A stretch of DNA of 54,812 bases from positions 1 through 54,812 of the forward strand of contig NZ_AEEA01000012.1 of the NCBI RefSeq assembly GCF_000297095.1, written 5' to 3'. Below are positions 1 through 7,525 of this stretch, one piece after another. Source of the DNA: Treponema primitia ZAS-1. GTDB taxonomy: Bacteria; Spirochaetota; Spirochaetia; Treponematales; Breznakiellaceae. Positions within the stretch are counted from its first letter, which is position 1. Each line of letters begins with the position of its first letter. Both the position numbers and the translations under genes were made by a program. Below the pieces are notes generated by a model. That model did not search any database, was not told where the DNA came from, and saw nothing but the letters and a program-made list of their open reading frames with translations.

Positions 1-305
1 AATGATAATATACGGCTCCTCTGCGGACAGGTCACGTAACCCCGCCCTGAGTAGTAAATGCCCATGATGCCTGGCACCTTTGCGTCCCAAAAATACCCGG
101 CTACCGGTTTAGTGTGCAATAAGTTGCTTATTGGGCAACGAATTCCTCCCCCCGTTCTTCCTTAACCGTCAAACTTGATATGGCAAGGTACAAATACGGG
201 TAGCCTTCTTCTTCGTAGGAGGAGTGACGTGACAATCTGTATGACCAAAAACCCGATTGCGATAAGGCACGCGCCAAGGGGAAGACGTTTGATAATTTTA
301 ATCAT
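1..305 (-). pseudogene. Frameshifted remnant of a membrane-anchored protein gene (runs off the window)
   Basis: The ATG at 303-305 overlaps the TGA of the upstream small gene (ATGA), the usual sign of translational coupling. The first frame encodes a basic start and one hydrophobic segment (about residues 8-30) and stops at 162-164 after 47 codons. Protein-like sequence continues in the next frame (for example SSYEEEGYPYLYLAISSL) to a stop at 128-130, then in a third frame (AGYFWDAKVPGIMGIYYSGR), and probably a further shift near position 40 (LSAEEPYIII). I read this as one single-pass membrane protein broken by several frameshifts. The family is not recognised. Sequencing error is the alternative explanation. 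Confidence 0.4.
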
Positions 306-478
306 TTAAAAATCCCCTCAATTTTTTCCACCGCCGAATACGACTCTGAGTAATGAGAAAACGGATACGGTGACTGTTTAACGGAAGAACGGCCAAAGGT
401 AACAATTCCAGCCAATATAAAGACAATACCCATAAAAAATAATAAGAAATCACTGATTTTAAGGAAGAGTTTATTCAT
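302..478 (-). CDS. Small single-pass membrane protein (58 aa), unknown function
   Basis: This is a 58-codon ORF starting MNKLFLKISDFL, with a hydrophobic segment at about residues 8-28 (FLLFFMGIVFILAGIV) and a polar tail rich in Ser and Tyr. A good ribosome-binding site (AAGGAGC) lies 7 nt upstream of the ATG. The stop codon overlaps the start of the next, frameshifted gene, so the two probably formed an operon. The family is not recognised. The same frame stays open for another 57 codons beyond the TGA, so a longer original protein cannot be excluded. Confidence 0.5.
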   Translation of the reverse strand: MNKLFLKISDFLLFFMGIVFILAGIVTFGRSSVKQSPYPFSHYSESYSAVEKIEGIFK

Positions 479-683
479 TTTATTGCTCCTTTCTTATGTA
501 GACAAGTGAAAGGAGGAAATATTTTAGTTTTCAGTAAAATAATGCATAAGGAAGATATGAAAAAACGACAGCTGGTTGTTGCCGGGTATAAACATTTGGT
601 ATGGGATACCCCTTTTCCCAAGTGATTTTGCCCGTATGCTCCTCAAGCTGAACAGGCAAGATTAAAAGGGCTCTCTTTCATCG
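479..683. other. Intergenic, no convincing gene
   Basis: A 22-codon plus-strand ORF (557-625, MKKRQLVVAGYKHL...) follows an AAGGA motif but is too short to call. The minus-strand side next to 684 should contain the end of the redox operon transcript. I see no clear terminator. Confidence 0.3.
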
Positions 684-1292
684 CTATTTTACACAAAAGG
701 AAGCGGCGTTGTCACCGGATGTAAATGTCAGTTTCTTGATATTAAGAGTATCTTTCAATAAAGAGTAGAAAACCTCGATCAAGTTCTCAACAGTTGCAAC
801 CTTCTTAACAACCACAAGGCGGCATTCCGGATAGGCCTTTGCAAGCTCAGTGTCAAAAGCTATGCCGACGCTGGTATTCCATGGCGAGCCGCCCTTAATT
901 CCTTGTGCTTCATATACCTTGAGAAGTTCAGGAAGAATAGGGTCTTCTTTTTGTAAAATAATCGCATGATCAAAGTTTACTAAATATTCCCATGCATGAT
1001 TTTTGATGCTATTGCAAGCCACAACAAAACCATTTGAACTGTTAACCTCACCTTCAACTTCCAAGGTTAATGTTCCGGTGTGTCCGTGAAGATACTGCGC
1101 TTCGCCGATATACCCTAAAAACCTATGCGCATATTGGATGTTGAGCTTTGTAATTGACGTCAACACTCTTTTATCTTCACCGGCCGTTTTTTCTTTGAAC
1201 TGCGCAGCCGGAACATGGCATACCGGACAATGGGCCGGCGCGCCTTCGCCCACATAAACATACCCGCATTTTTTACAAACCCAGTTTTTCAT
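684..1292 (-). CDS. Rubredoxin-like / QueD (6-pyruvoyl-tetrahydropterin synthase family) fusion, catalytic Cys absent
   Basis: Residues 1-33 form a rubredoxin-like knuckle with C6xxC9 and C22PVC25 and the GYVY...G...P spacing, expected to bind one iron. Residues 45-202 are a PTPS/QueD fold: zinc ligands H56, H69 and H71 (YLHGH), the Asp-His pair (NFDHAI, D108/H109) and the Glu of the TVENL motif (E169). In QueD the nucleophilic Cys sits four residues before the first His of HGH; here that position is Ala65, so normal synthase chemistry is doubtful. The start at 1292 was chosen because GAGAGGG precedes it; the frame stays open upstream without a better site. It is the last gene of the TetR-headed operon. 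The substrate is unknown, and a redox or pterin-binding role is inference. Confidence 0.75.
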   Translation of the reverse strand: MKNWVCKKCGYVYVGEGAPAHCPVCHVPAAQFKEKTAGEDKRVLTSITKLNIQYAHRFLGYIGEAQYLHGHTGTLTLEVEGEVNSSNGFVVACNSIKNHAWEYLVNFDHAIILQKEDPILPELLKVYEAQGIKGGSPWNTSVGIAFDTELAKAYPECRLVVVKKVATVENLIEVFYSLLKDTLNIKKLTFTSGDNAASFCVK

Positions 1293-1365
1293 TGTATAAT
1301 TTCCCTCTCTCTTAAAAAAGATAATGGATATTGGTTGGGTTGTCAATAAAAATATTCAGGTCAAA

Positions 1366-2001
1366 TTATGATTTGCCTAAAGATAGTATTGTTTGAGTAA
1401 TTATACCATGTAAAACTGCTAATTGTTCAAAATTATATATTTTTATTGCATTTTTATCATAGAGCATTTGTAATTTTGAAGGGAACTCATCATCCCCCTC
1501 ATAAAATACTAATTTGATCGGTATTTTGGGTAATATTTTATAATTCCAACTATACTTTCCATCCCTGTTTCCTTCTTCATACTCTATGCCAAACATATTC
1601 ATTATTTTTTTAAGTTTTTCATAATCGTTACTAAATATATCTGCAAATTTTTTATTTGCCATTGATGCCATACCACTGCTTTCCCGAAATACACCGCCGG
1701 AAAATTGTCCCAGGGCACAATATTCATAGAGTGGTTCTATATTCGCATCTGATAATACATAATATCCTAATACACTTTTTAAGTCATATTCATACCCTTC
1801 AGACGCTGTTGTCCATATTGTTTTTTGATTAATAAGCTCTATATTGTCTTTTGAGACCTTATATGTCCGATCAAAAAAATTAATTAATACCGCATTTTCT
1901 GAAATTTGCTCTAGTCCAAGCCTTTTGGCACTATCAGAAAAATCACAATTATTCAGCAAGCTTACTACCCAATTACATGTTTTTACGTATCCCCTTTCCA
2001 T
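1366..2001 (-). CDS. DUF3786-type protein
   Basis: This 211-residue soluble protein has no signal peptide. The C-terminal part carries the pattern I associate with DUF3786: a PKIPIKLVFYEGDDEFP stretch, then an acidic LYDKNA segment and an LAVLHGI helix. A GGAGG site sits 5-6 nt upstream of the ATG at 2001, so I prefer it to the TTG four codons upstream. The molecular function is not known. In other anaerobes DUF3786 proteins often sit beside iron-sulfur or corrinoid-type proteins, which fits the QueG-like gene 51 nt upstream. It shows no Cys cluster of its own that would bind iron-sulfur. Confidence 0.6.
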   Translation of the reverse strand: MERGYVKTCNWVVSLLNNCDFSDSAKRLGLEQISENAVLINFFDRTYKVSKDNIELINQKTIWTTASEGYEYDLKSVLGYYVLSDANIEPLYEYCALGQFSGGVFRESSGMASMANKKFADIFSNDYEKLKKIMNMFGIEYEEGNRDGKYSWNYKILPKIPIKLVFYEGDDEFPSKLQMLYDKNAIKIYNFEQLAVLHGIITQTILSLGKS

Positions 2002-2052
2002 TAAGTCCTCCAAAAAATATTAACAAAATAGTAAATATTTTGATTTTCTAAT

Positions 2053-3102
2053 TTACTCTGTCACGGATGGTGCATAATTTGTAATAGTATCTAATACCCA
2101 TTCCGCCATATTACGTACATGCTCGTTAGAATCGTTACATGCCTTTCTTATATAAAATAAATAATTTTCATTGTACTTATTCAACATTGCGTTAAGGGCA
2201 TTTGTTTTCCATTTATATACATCGTCCTTAGCTATATAAAAAAATTTAGAAGATATAATGCTTTCTAAATAGGTATACTCCATTTCGATTATTTTTTCCA
2301 ATGATATATGTTCCGCCAATTCATTTAATTGTGGGAATTGTTCATTTTCTACCCATTTGTCTTTATTAAAGGGGCAAATATCCTGACAAACATCACAGCC
2401 ATATATCCAATTTCCAATATTATGATTATTTGGCTCTTTCCTCATATCCCAACCTTCCCAGGTGTTAAGGCATGATACACAGGTTGAACGGTCCATAGAA
2501 TAAGGCTCGCGAAGTGATTTTGTTGGACAGGCCTTTATGCATTTGTTACAGTTATTTGGACAAGGTTTTGAATGATTATTATTTTTCATTTCCATATCAC
2601 AATCTATCAACCATGCTTCCAAATATACCCAAGAACCGCTTTTTTCTGTATAAAAAAAATTATTTCGTCTAATTACCCCAAGCCCTGCCTTAAATGCCGC
2701 CCATCTCAGTGCGGTTAATCCAAATTTTCTTTCCGTAGCTGTTTTTAAGCCCGTTTTATTTAAAAACGTTTCAAACTCAATACTCGCCTGAAAATCTATG
2801 GATTGCTCATTTATTCTCCCGTCTACTAGATAATATTTGGCGATTAAATTTTTTAGATTATTTGGTATACTGTATTTGCCATATTTTCGTACACAAACAA
2901 TAATTGATTTTGCCCATGGAAACCGCTCATTCAAATTTGTAAACCGATTCAATTTTTCTAAAATGCTTCTGGTATTAGGAAATTTTATAATACGATCATT
3001 TATTTTTTCAGCATAATCATTAATTTCGGAAATAGTTATAATACCACAATCTTCGTAACCGAGTTCCAGTGCCTTCTCTTTTATTAATTTTTCATTAACC
3101 AT
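2053..3102 (-). CDS. QueG-like (epoxyqueuosine reductase family) double [4Fe-4S] protein
   Basis: This is a 349-residue protein. The C-terminal half has two ferredoxin-type cysteine sets (CPNNCNKCIKACP, then CVSC and CDVCQDICP), as in QueG and reductive dehalogenases, followed by a HEAT-like helical tail (VRNMAEWVLD). The N-terminal half matches the QueG cobalamin-binding fold (RWAAFKAGLGVIRRNN), but the usual GWIGKN motif reads GVIRRNN, so it belongs to a divergent branch and may not act on queuosine. The ATG at 3102 has AAGGAG 8 nt upstream; a GTG two codons earlier is less likely. It lies 48 nt downstream of the TetR gene and 51 nt upstream of the DUF3786 gene. A cytoplasmic cobalamin- and iron-sulfur-dependent reductase is likely; the substrate is unknown. 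Confidence 0.75.
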   Translation of the reverse strand: MVNEKLIKEKALELGYEDCGIITISEINDYAEKINDRIIKFPNTRSILEKLNRFTNLNERFPWAKSIIVCVRKYGKYSIPNNLKNLIAKYYLVDGRINEQSIDFQASIEFETFLNKTGLKTATERKFGLTALRWAAFKAGLGVIRRNNFFYTEKSGSWVYLEAWLIDCDMEMKNNNHSKPCPNNCNKCIKACPTKSLREPYSMDRSTCVSCLNTWEGWDMRKEPNNHNIGNWIYGCDVCQDICPFNKDKWVENEQFPQLNELAEHISLEKIIEMEYTYLESIISSKFFYIAKDDVYKWKTNALNAMLNKYNENYLFYIRKACNDSNEHVRNMAEWVLDTITNYAPSVTE

Positions 3103-3150
3103 ATTCACTTCTCCTTATTCTTAGAGTTAGCCCGGCTTAATCTTCTTAAT

Positions 3151-3720
3151 TTACAAATCTTTTAAGTCCCTTATAATTTTTTTTAATTCATTGCCATCCT
3201 TTCCTAACCGGTAAAGCAACAAATGCCCTTCAAATATGGCTAACGCACGCTCGGCAGCAATGACTGCATTTGCTTTGGAAAAACCTGACCTTTTAAGTAC
3301 ATCTTCAAATATATCAGCCACACTTTTTAAAGTGGCATGGTTTTTTACGGCAATATCAGGATCAAGAAAGGCGGTTTCCATTCCCAATACCGCCAAAGGG
3401 CACCCATATACCCCCCCCTGTTTTGCTTTCTTGATGATAACTCCCACCAGTTTTTCGACAAAATCTTCCCAGGTTTTGCCTTGGGCAATCTTGGAAAATT
3501 TGGTTAGTATCATTTGGCTATGATATTCTGTTACAGATATGGCTAATTCTTTTTTACTTGAAAAATAAAAATAGAAAGAGCCCTTAGACAGGCCAGCTTT
3601 GGTTATTATCTCGTTTATTCCGGTTGCGTTATAACCATTTTCCAGAAATAAGTGAGCGGCGCATTCTATCAATTGTACTTTAGACTTTTCGCCTTTTAAA
3701 CCTTTTGCATTCGGATCCAT
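3151..3720 (-). CDS. TetR/AcrR-family transcriptional regulator, first gene of the redox operon
   Basis: This is a 189-residue protein with a typical TetR N-terminal helix-turn-helix (GINEIITKAGLSKGSFYFYF, about residues 33-52) and an all-helical ligand domain. The start at 3720 was chosen because the promoter and the 20-bp palindrome at 3745-3764 lie just upstream. Longer starts (up to 3822) would be upstream of the predicted transcription start. The palindrome covers its own -10 box, so autorepression and co-regulation of the three downstream genes is the simplest model. C134 (VYGCPLAV in the ligand domain) could be a sensing residue, but that is speculative. Confidence 0.88.
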   Translation of the reverse strand: MDPNAKGLKGEKSKVQLIECAAHLFLENGYNATGINEIITKAGLSKGSFYFYFSSKKELAISVTEYHSQMILTKFSKIAQGKTWEDFVEKLVGVIIKKAKQGGVYGCPLAVLGMETAFLDPDIAVKNHATLKSVADIFEDVLKRSGFSKANAVIAAERALAIFEGHLLLYRLGKDGNELKKIIRDLKDL

Positions 3721-3744
3721 AATAATCTTCCCATTAAAACCGAC

Positions 3745-3783
3745 TGGTCTATTATAATAGACCATACCGTACAAAATTGTCAA
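3745..3783 (-). promoter_or_regulatory. Promoter and palindromic operator of the TetR redox operon
   Basis: On the minus strand TTGACA (3778-3783) and TATTAT (3754-3759) are spaced by 18 bp. A perfect 20-bp palindrome, TGGTCTATTATAATAGACCA (3745-3764), covers the -10 box and the expected transcription start. This placement is typical of a TetR autoregulatory operator. Confidence 0.8.
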
Positions 3784-3815
3784 GACGGGGCAGTTTTGCC
3801 TGAAAATGGGAACAC

Positions 3816-3846
3816 TTGACATGCGGTGTTTTAGTTGAGGTATAAT
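3816..3846 (+). promoter_or_regulatory. Promoter of the DUF5058/amidohydrolase operon
   Basis: TTGACA (3816-3821) and a consensus TATAAT (3841-3846) are separated by 19 bp, slightly long. They lie 47 bp upstream of the ATG at 3894. The promoter is divergent from the TetR promoter, but the TetR palindrome is about 50 bp away and does not overlap it. Confidence 0.6.
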
Positions 3847-3893
3847 CTGAGCCTTGGTAAAAGCGTGGTGAACATATTTTTTAGGAGGGCTTT

Positions 3894-4619
3894 ATGAGTT
3901 TTTATGATGTTGCAGGCCATTGGCTTATCTACCTGATGGTGAGCATTGGCATCCTGTTCGTGGCGGGCCTTGCGGTAGTATCCATGCGGAAATCCTGGAA
4001 GCGGGCCATAGCAAAGGGCTTTCCCCGGGAAAAACTGATGACCGTGGTTAAATCCGCTGTTTCAGCCACGATTATCCCTTCCCTGGCCATTGTGATAGGG
4101 TTCTTTTCCCTGGTCACTATCCTGGGCGTACCCTGGCCCTGGTGGCGGCTTTCGGTGGTAGGGTCGGTTACGTATGAAACCATGGCCGCCGATTCGGCGG
4201 TCAAAGCAGCCGGGCTTGATATGACCAAATTAAGCATGGCCACCGCCGAGGATTTCGTGCTGGTGATGTTCGTCATGTCCATCGGTATTATCGGCGGGCT
4301 CTTCTTCTCCCCCTTTGCATCAAAATCGATACAGGCGGGGACCATGAAGCTTAAAGTCGGGGATAAACGCTGGGGCGCCCTGGGGAGCAGTGTTTTCTTC
4401 ATGGTGATCCTGGCAGTGTTTGTGGTACCCCTGTTTCTTGACTACAGCAAGACCGGTATAGCAAAACTGTTGACCCTGGTAACCAGCGGGGTGATAACCG
4501 TCATTTTGAATGTTCTGGCGGACAAGTGTAAACTCGGCTGGCTGCGGGGTTTCACCCTTGCCCTCAGCCTCCTCTTGGCCATGGCGTCTTCGGTCCTCTG
4601 GGTCGGACTTTTGAATTAA
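3894..4619 (+). CDS. DUF5058-like polytopic membrane protein
   Basis: This 241-residue protein is very hydrophobic, with about six predicted membrane segments (first at about residues 10-30, last at 222-240) and a W/P-rich loop (GVPWPWWRLSVVGSVTYE). AGGAGGG lies 6 nt before the ATG. The sequence resembles proteins I know as DUF5058 family, which are found with a second membrane protein and an M20 peptidase, exactly as here. It is probably one subunit of a two-component permease. The transported substrate is inferred only from the downstream hydrolase. Confidence 0.7.
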   Translation: MSFYDVAGHWLIYLMVSIGILFVAGLAVVSMRKSWKRAIAKGFPREKLMTVVKSAVSATIIPSLAIVIGFFSLVTILGVPWPWWRLSVVGSVTYETMAADSAVKAAGLDMTKLSMATAEDFVLVMFVMSIGIIGGLFFSPFASKSIQAGTMKLKVGDKRWGALGSSVFFMVILAVFVVPLFLDYSKTGIAKLLTLVTSGVITVILNVLADKCKLGWLRGFTLALSLLLAMASSVLWVGLLN

Positions 4620-4632
4620 GGAGAACAGTACA

Positions 4633-5397
4633 ATGAGTGATACAAACAAGCTTGGCATTGATGCCGAAAGCAAAGCCCATATTGATTCCATGCACCGTCT
4701 CGGTCGTATCGGGGCGGCTATCGCCGTTGCAATTATGATCGGTATGCCCGTTATTGCGGGGATATATTTTAACGCCATGCCCGGTCTGGTCAAAATTATT
4801 ACCACTTCCATCGGGCTTTTGGCGCTCTTTGTTCCCGGGGCTATTTCCGAAGTTATCGCCTATACCCCCATATTCGGAAGTTCCATATACCTGGCCCAGA
4901 TAACCGGAAACATCATGAACCTGAAGCTGCCGGTGGCCAATGCGGCCCTTCAGCTTTTGGATGTGGAAAGCGGCACCGAGGAAGCGGACATCGTTACCTC
5001 CATTGCGGTGAGCGTTTCCAGTTTTGTTACCATCATAGTTATTTTCCTGGGGGTCCTTCTAATCCTGCCCCTGCGGCCGGTGCTGACCCTTCCTGCGGTT
5101 AAGCTCGCCTCGGGGTACATCGTACCCGCCCTGTTCGGTTCGCTTACCATCGGCGCTATCGGCAGTAATATTGGCGGCGGTATTAAGACTAAGGGCCGCT
5201 TAAAGGGAATGATACTGCCGGTCATTATTGTTGCTGCGGTGAATATTATTGTTGTGTATATTATAAAAAAACCCATGCTGCTTGCGTTCTACCAGGGCTT
5301 CCTCATGCTCGCCCTGCTGCCGATTTCCTATTTCGGAACCAAGCTGTTCTACAAGAATGGACAGATCCAGGTATTCCTGCCCGGAGAAGGAAAATAA
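4633..5397 (+). CDS. Polytopic membrane protein, partner of the DUF5058-like protein
   Basis: This 254-residue protein begins with a short cytoplasmic tail and about seven hydrophobic segments. It has Gly-rich loops (SLTIGAIGSNIGGGIKTKGR) of the kind that line transport paths. It starts 13 nt after the previous stop with AAGGAG upstream, and its stop is one base from the next ATG, so the three genes are clearly co-transcribed. I do not recognise a named transporter family with certainty. A second subunit of a novel permease is the best reading. Confidence 0.65.
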   Translation: MSDTNKLGIDAESKAHIDSMHRLGRIGAAIAVAIMIGMPVIAGIYFNAMPGLVKIITTSIGLLALFVPGAISEVIAYTPIFGSSIYLAQITGNIMNLKLPVANAALQLLDVESGTEEADIVTSIAVSVSSFVTIIVIFLGVLLILPLRPVLTLPAVKLASGYIVPALFGSLTIGAIGSNIGGGIKTKGRLKGMILPVIIVAAVNIIVVYIIKKPMLLAFYQGFLMLALLPISYFGTKLFYKNGQIQVFLPGEGK

Positions 5398-5398
5398 A

Positions 5399-6835
5399 AT
5401 GGGTGATAAAAAAAGACTTATTGAGTTGATAAACGGGAAAAAAGAAATTTTCGCCAAATTGAATGATCGTATCTGGGAATTTGCGGAAATCCGTTTCAGC
5501 CTCAAACAGTCCGCCGACGCCCTTTGCGGAGTTTTAGAGAAGGAAGGCTTCGCCATAGAGCGGGGGGTTGCCGGGATGGCCCATGCCTTTATCGCCAGTT
5601 ACGGCAAGGGCAGCCCGGTTATCGGCATACTGGGCGAATACGACGCCCTGGCCGGTATGGACCAGGCTGCGGGGCTTAGCGAAAAGAAGGTCCTTAAACC
5701 CGGCGCCCCGGGTCATGGCTGCGGTCATGCCGCCCTGGGAGCCGGCACTGCGGCGGCTGCGGTGGGGATCAAGGATTATATGAAAGAGAAAGGGCTGGCC
5801 GGTACCATTAAATACTACGGCTGCCCTGCCGAAGAAAGCGGTTCCGGTAAAGCCTATTTGGCACGGGCCGGCGTTTATAACGGCCTTGATTCGATCCTTA
5901 CCTGGCATCCCATGATGGAAAATGCCCTCATGGGCATAAGCACCCTGGCCAACTACCAAATATTTTTTAGCTTTGCAGGCCGGAGCGCCCATGCCGCCAT
6001 GAGTCCCGATCAGGGCAGGAGCGCCCTGGACGCAGCGGAACTGATGAACGTGGGGGTGAATTATCTCCGTGAGCACATCATCCAGGAAGCCCGTATCCAC
6101 TATGCCTACACGGATGTCGGCGGCGGCGCCCCCAATGTGGTGCAAGCCTCTGCGGAACTGCTCTACTTTATCCGGGCGCCCAGGCAATCCCAGGTGCAGG
6201 AAATCTACGAGCGGGTGGTAGACATAGCCAAAGGCGCAGCCCTGATGACGGGTACCACCATGAGCCTGCGCTGGGACAGTGCTTGCGCCAATATCGTTGT
6301 CAACGAAGTCCTGAGCAAAGCCCTGTACTCGAACATGACCTGGCTGGGATCAAACAGTTATACTAAGGACGAACTAGCCTTTGCACAATCCTTGGTGGAT
6401 ACCCTTGATGAGTCTTCCAAAAAAGGCATCCCGGCCAAAGCTGCCAGAACCTTCTTCGACAGGAGTCCTGAGGACCTGGCAAAAATAGCCGCCAAGCCCC
6501 TGGTTGATGACATTGCCCCCTATGCTTTCACCGATAAGGCCCTGCCCGCCTCTTCCGATGTGGGAGATGCAAGCTGGCACGCCCCCACGGCGCAGTTCAC
6601 CACCGCCTGTTATCCCTACGGTACGGTGTCCCATTCCTGGCAGGTTGTAGCCAGCGGACAGTCCAGCATGGTTCACAAGGGACTTGACCAGGCGGGAAAG
6701 ATACTAGCCCTGACTGCTCTGGACCTTTTGGAAAATCCCAAAATGATAGAGGACGCGAAAGCGGAATACAGGCGCCGCTTGGGGGGTGAGCAGTATCACT
6801 GTCCTATACCGGGGGAGGTAAGTCCCGAGGGCTGA
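5399..6835 (+). CDS. M20 family amidohydrolase, AbgB-like (p-aminobenzoyl-glutamate hydrolase type)
   Basis: This is a 478-residue enzyme with the M20 di-metal layout: GEYDALAG (79-86), GHGCGH (105-110), the general-base pair in PAEESGSGK (about 145), and the dimerisation-domain motif SAHAAMSPDQGRSALDA. It ends with the metal-ligand region LPASSDVGDASWHAPT. Length and motif spelling match the AbgB branch, which cleaves p-aminobenzoyl-glutamate and related amides. The start at 5399 was chosen because GGAGAAGG precedes it and it directly follows the previous stop; the frame is open further upstream only inside the preceding gene. With the two upstream membrane proteins it likely forms an import-and-hydrolyse pathway for an amide-linked compound. 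Confidence 0.85.
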   Translation: MGDKKRLIELINGKKEIFAKLNDRIWEFAEIRFSLKQSADALCGVLEKEGFAIERGVAGMAHAFIASYGKGSPVIGILGEYDALAGMDQAAGLSEKKVLKPGAPGHGCGHAALGAGTAAAAVGIKDYMKEKGLAGTIKYYGCPAEESGSGKAYLARAGVYNGLDSILTWHPMMENALMGISTLANYQIFFSFAGRSAHAAMSPDQGRSALDAAELMNVGVNYLREHIIQEARIHYAYTDVGGGAPNVVQASAELLYFIRAPRQSQVQEIYERVVDIAKGAALMTGTTMSLRWDSACANIVVNEVLSKALYSNMTWLGSNSYTKDELAFAQSLVDTLDESSKKGIPAKAARTFFDRSPEDLAKIAAKPLVDDIAPYAFTDKALPASSDVGDASWHAPTAQFTTACYPYGTVSHSWQVVASGQSSMVHKGLDQAGKILALTALDLLENPKMIEDAKAEYRRRLGGEQYHCPIPGEVSPEG

Positions 6836-6884
6836 AGCCTTTAAACAAATACAACGCATGGTTTCTGAAACCTTTGTTCAAAAA

Positions 6885-7012
6885 CGCCGGTGGGGTGGGG
6901 AATCCCCATCGCGGGATGCTTGTAGAGTCTGCTTCCGCAGCCCCGCTTCGCGGGTCTACTACAGCAGGGAATTCCAAATATCCCGCACTGTGGCTCCCCC
7001 ACCCCACCGGCG
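6885..7012 (-). repeat. MITE-like element, copy 1 (128 bp)
   Basis: The outer ends are inverted repeats (CGCCGGTGGGGTGGGG at 6885-6900, complement at 6997-7012). The core of about 70 bp is the reverse complement of the core of the elements at 7303-7429 and 9422-9548. The core is itself self-complementary (TGTAG...CTACA, CCGCGAAGCGG), so its RNA would fold into a compound hairpin. The terminal repeats differ from those of the other two copies although the core is shared. Confidence 0.7.
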
Positions 7013-7082
7013 CCTATGTGCAGAGGTTTTAACTCCGTTTGTTTCACTTCACTATACAAAATGGTGTGGGGGGGAGGACATT

Positions 7083-7262
7083 GAAACAAATACTACGAAC
7101 CGGTATGCGATTCAGGCGGGAAAGGCATTGATACAAACTCTGCGAACCGGTATGTGATTCAAGCGGGAAAGGCATTGATACAAACTCTGCGAACCGGTAT
7201 GTGATTCAAGCGGGAAAGGCATTGATACAAATACTACGAAATGGCATGTGATTCAAGCGCAG
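7083..7262 (+). repeat. 47-bp tandem direct repeat, about 3.8 copies
   Basis: Units start at 7083, 7130, 7177 and 7224. Units 2 and 3 are identical, unit 1 has a few changes and unit 4 diverges at its end and runs into the next element. Each unit contains GAACCGGTATGTGATTCAAG or a variant. Degraded pieces of the same unit appear at about 9299-9385. No open frame crosses the array convincingly. The rest of the 6836-7525 interval holds only these repeats and the flanking elements. Confidence 0.8.
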
Positions 7263-7302
7263 AAAATATGATGCCAGCCGCTTCCCATCCTTCTGACACA
7301 GG

Positions 7303-7429
7303 CGGACGGGGGAGGGGCATCCCCGGCCGAACACATTTGGAATTCATCGCTGTAGTAGACCTGCGCAGCAGGGCTGCGGAAGCGAATTCTACAAGCGTGT
7401 GAGCGCCGGGGATGCCCCTCCCCCGTCCG
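7303..7429 (+). repeat. MITE-like element, copy 2 (127 bp)
   Basis: Perfect 25-bp terminal inverted repeats lie at 7303-7327 and 7405-7429. The core matches the copy at 9422-9548 with scattered changes. Similarity to that copy continues outside the terminal repeats, from about 7250 to 7490, so a unit of about 240 bp was duplicated. No transposase is encoded. Confidence 0.8.
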
Positions 7430-7525
7430 TTTATGCCGATAAGTTCGGGAAAGAAGACCGTGAAAGATATATTAAATCCGCCGCATGGCTTCTCCACTCC
7501 GTCGGTAGTTTACCCGGCAAGACAA

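Noticed and set aside
302..304. Selenocysteine at the in-frame TGA of the small membrane gene
   Set aside because: No convincing SECIS-like hairpin follows, and the ATGA overlap with a downstream start explains the TGA.
6804..7089. Minus-strand open frames across the first MITE-like element (EFPAVVDPRSGAAEADS type)
   Set aside because: The peptide is a translation of the repeat core and recurs with each copy; no ribosome-binding site and no family.
7083..7262. CRISPR array
   Set aside because: Units are directly adjacent with no unique spacers and no cas genes are near.
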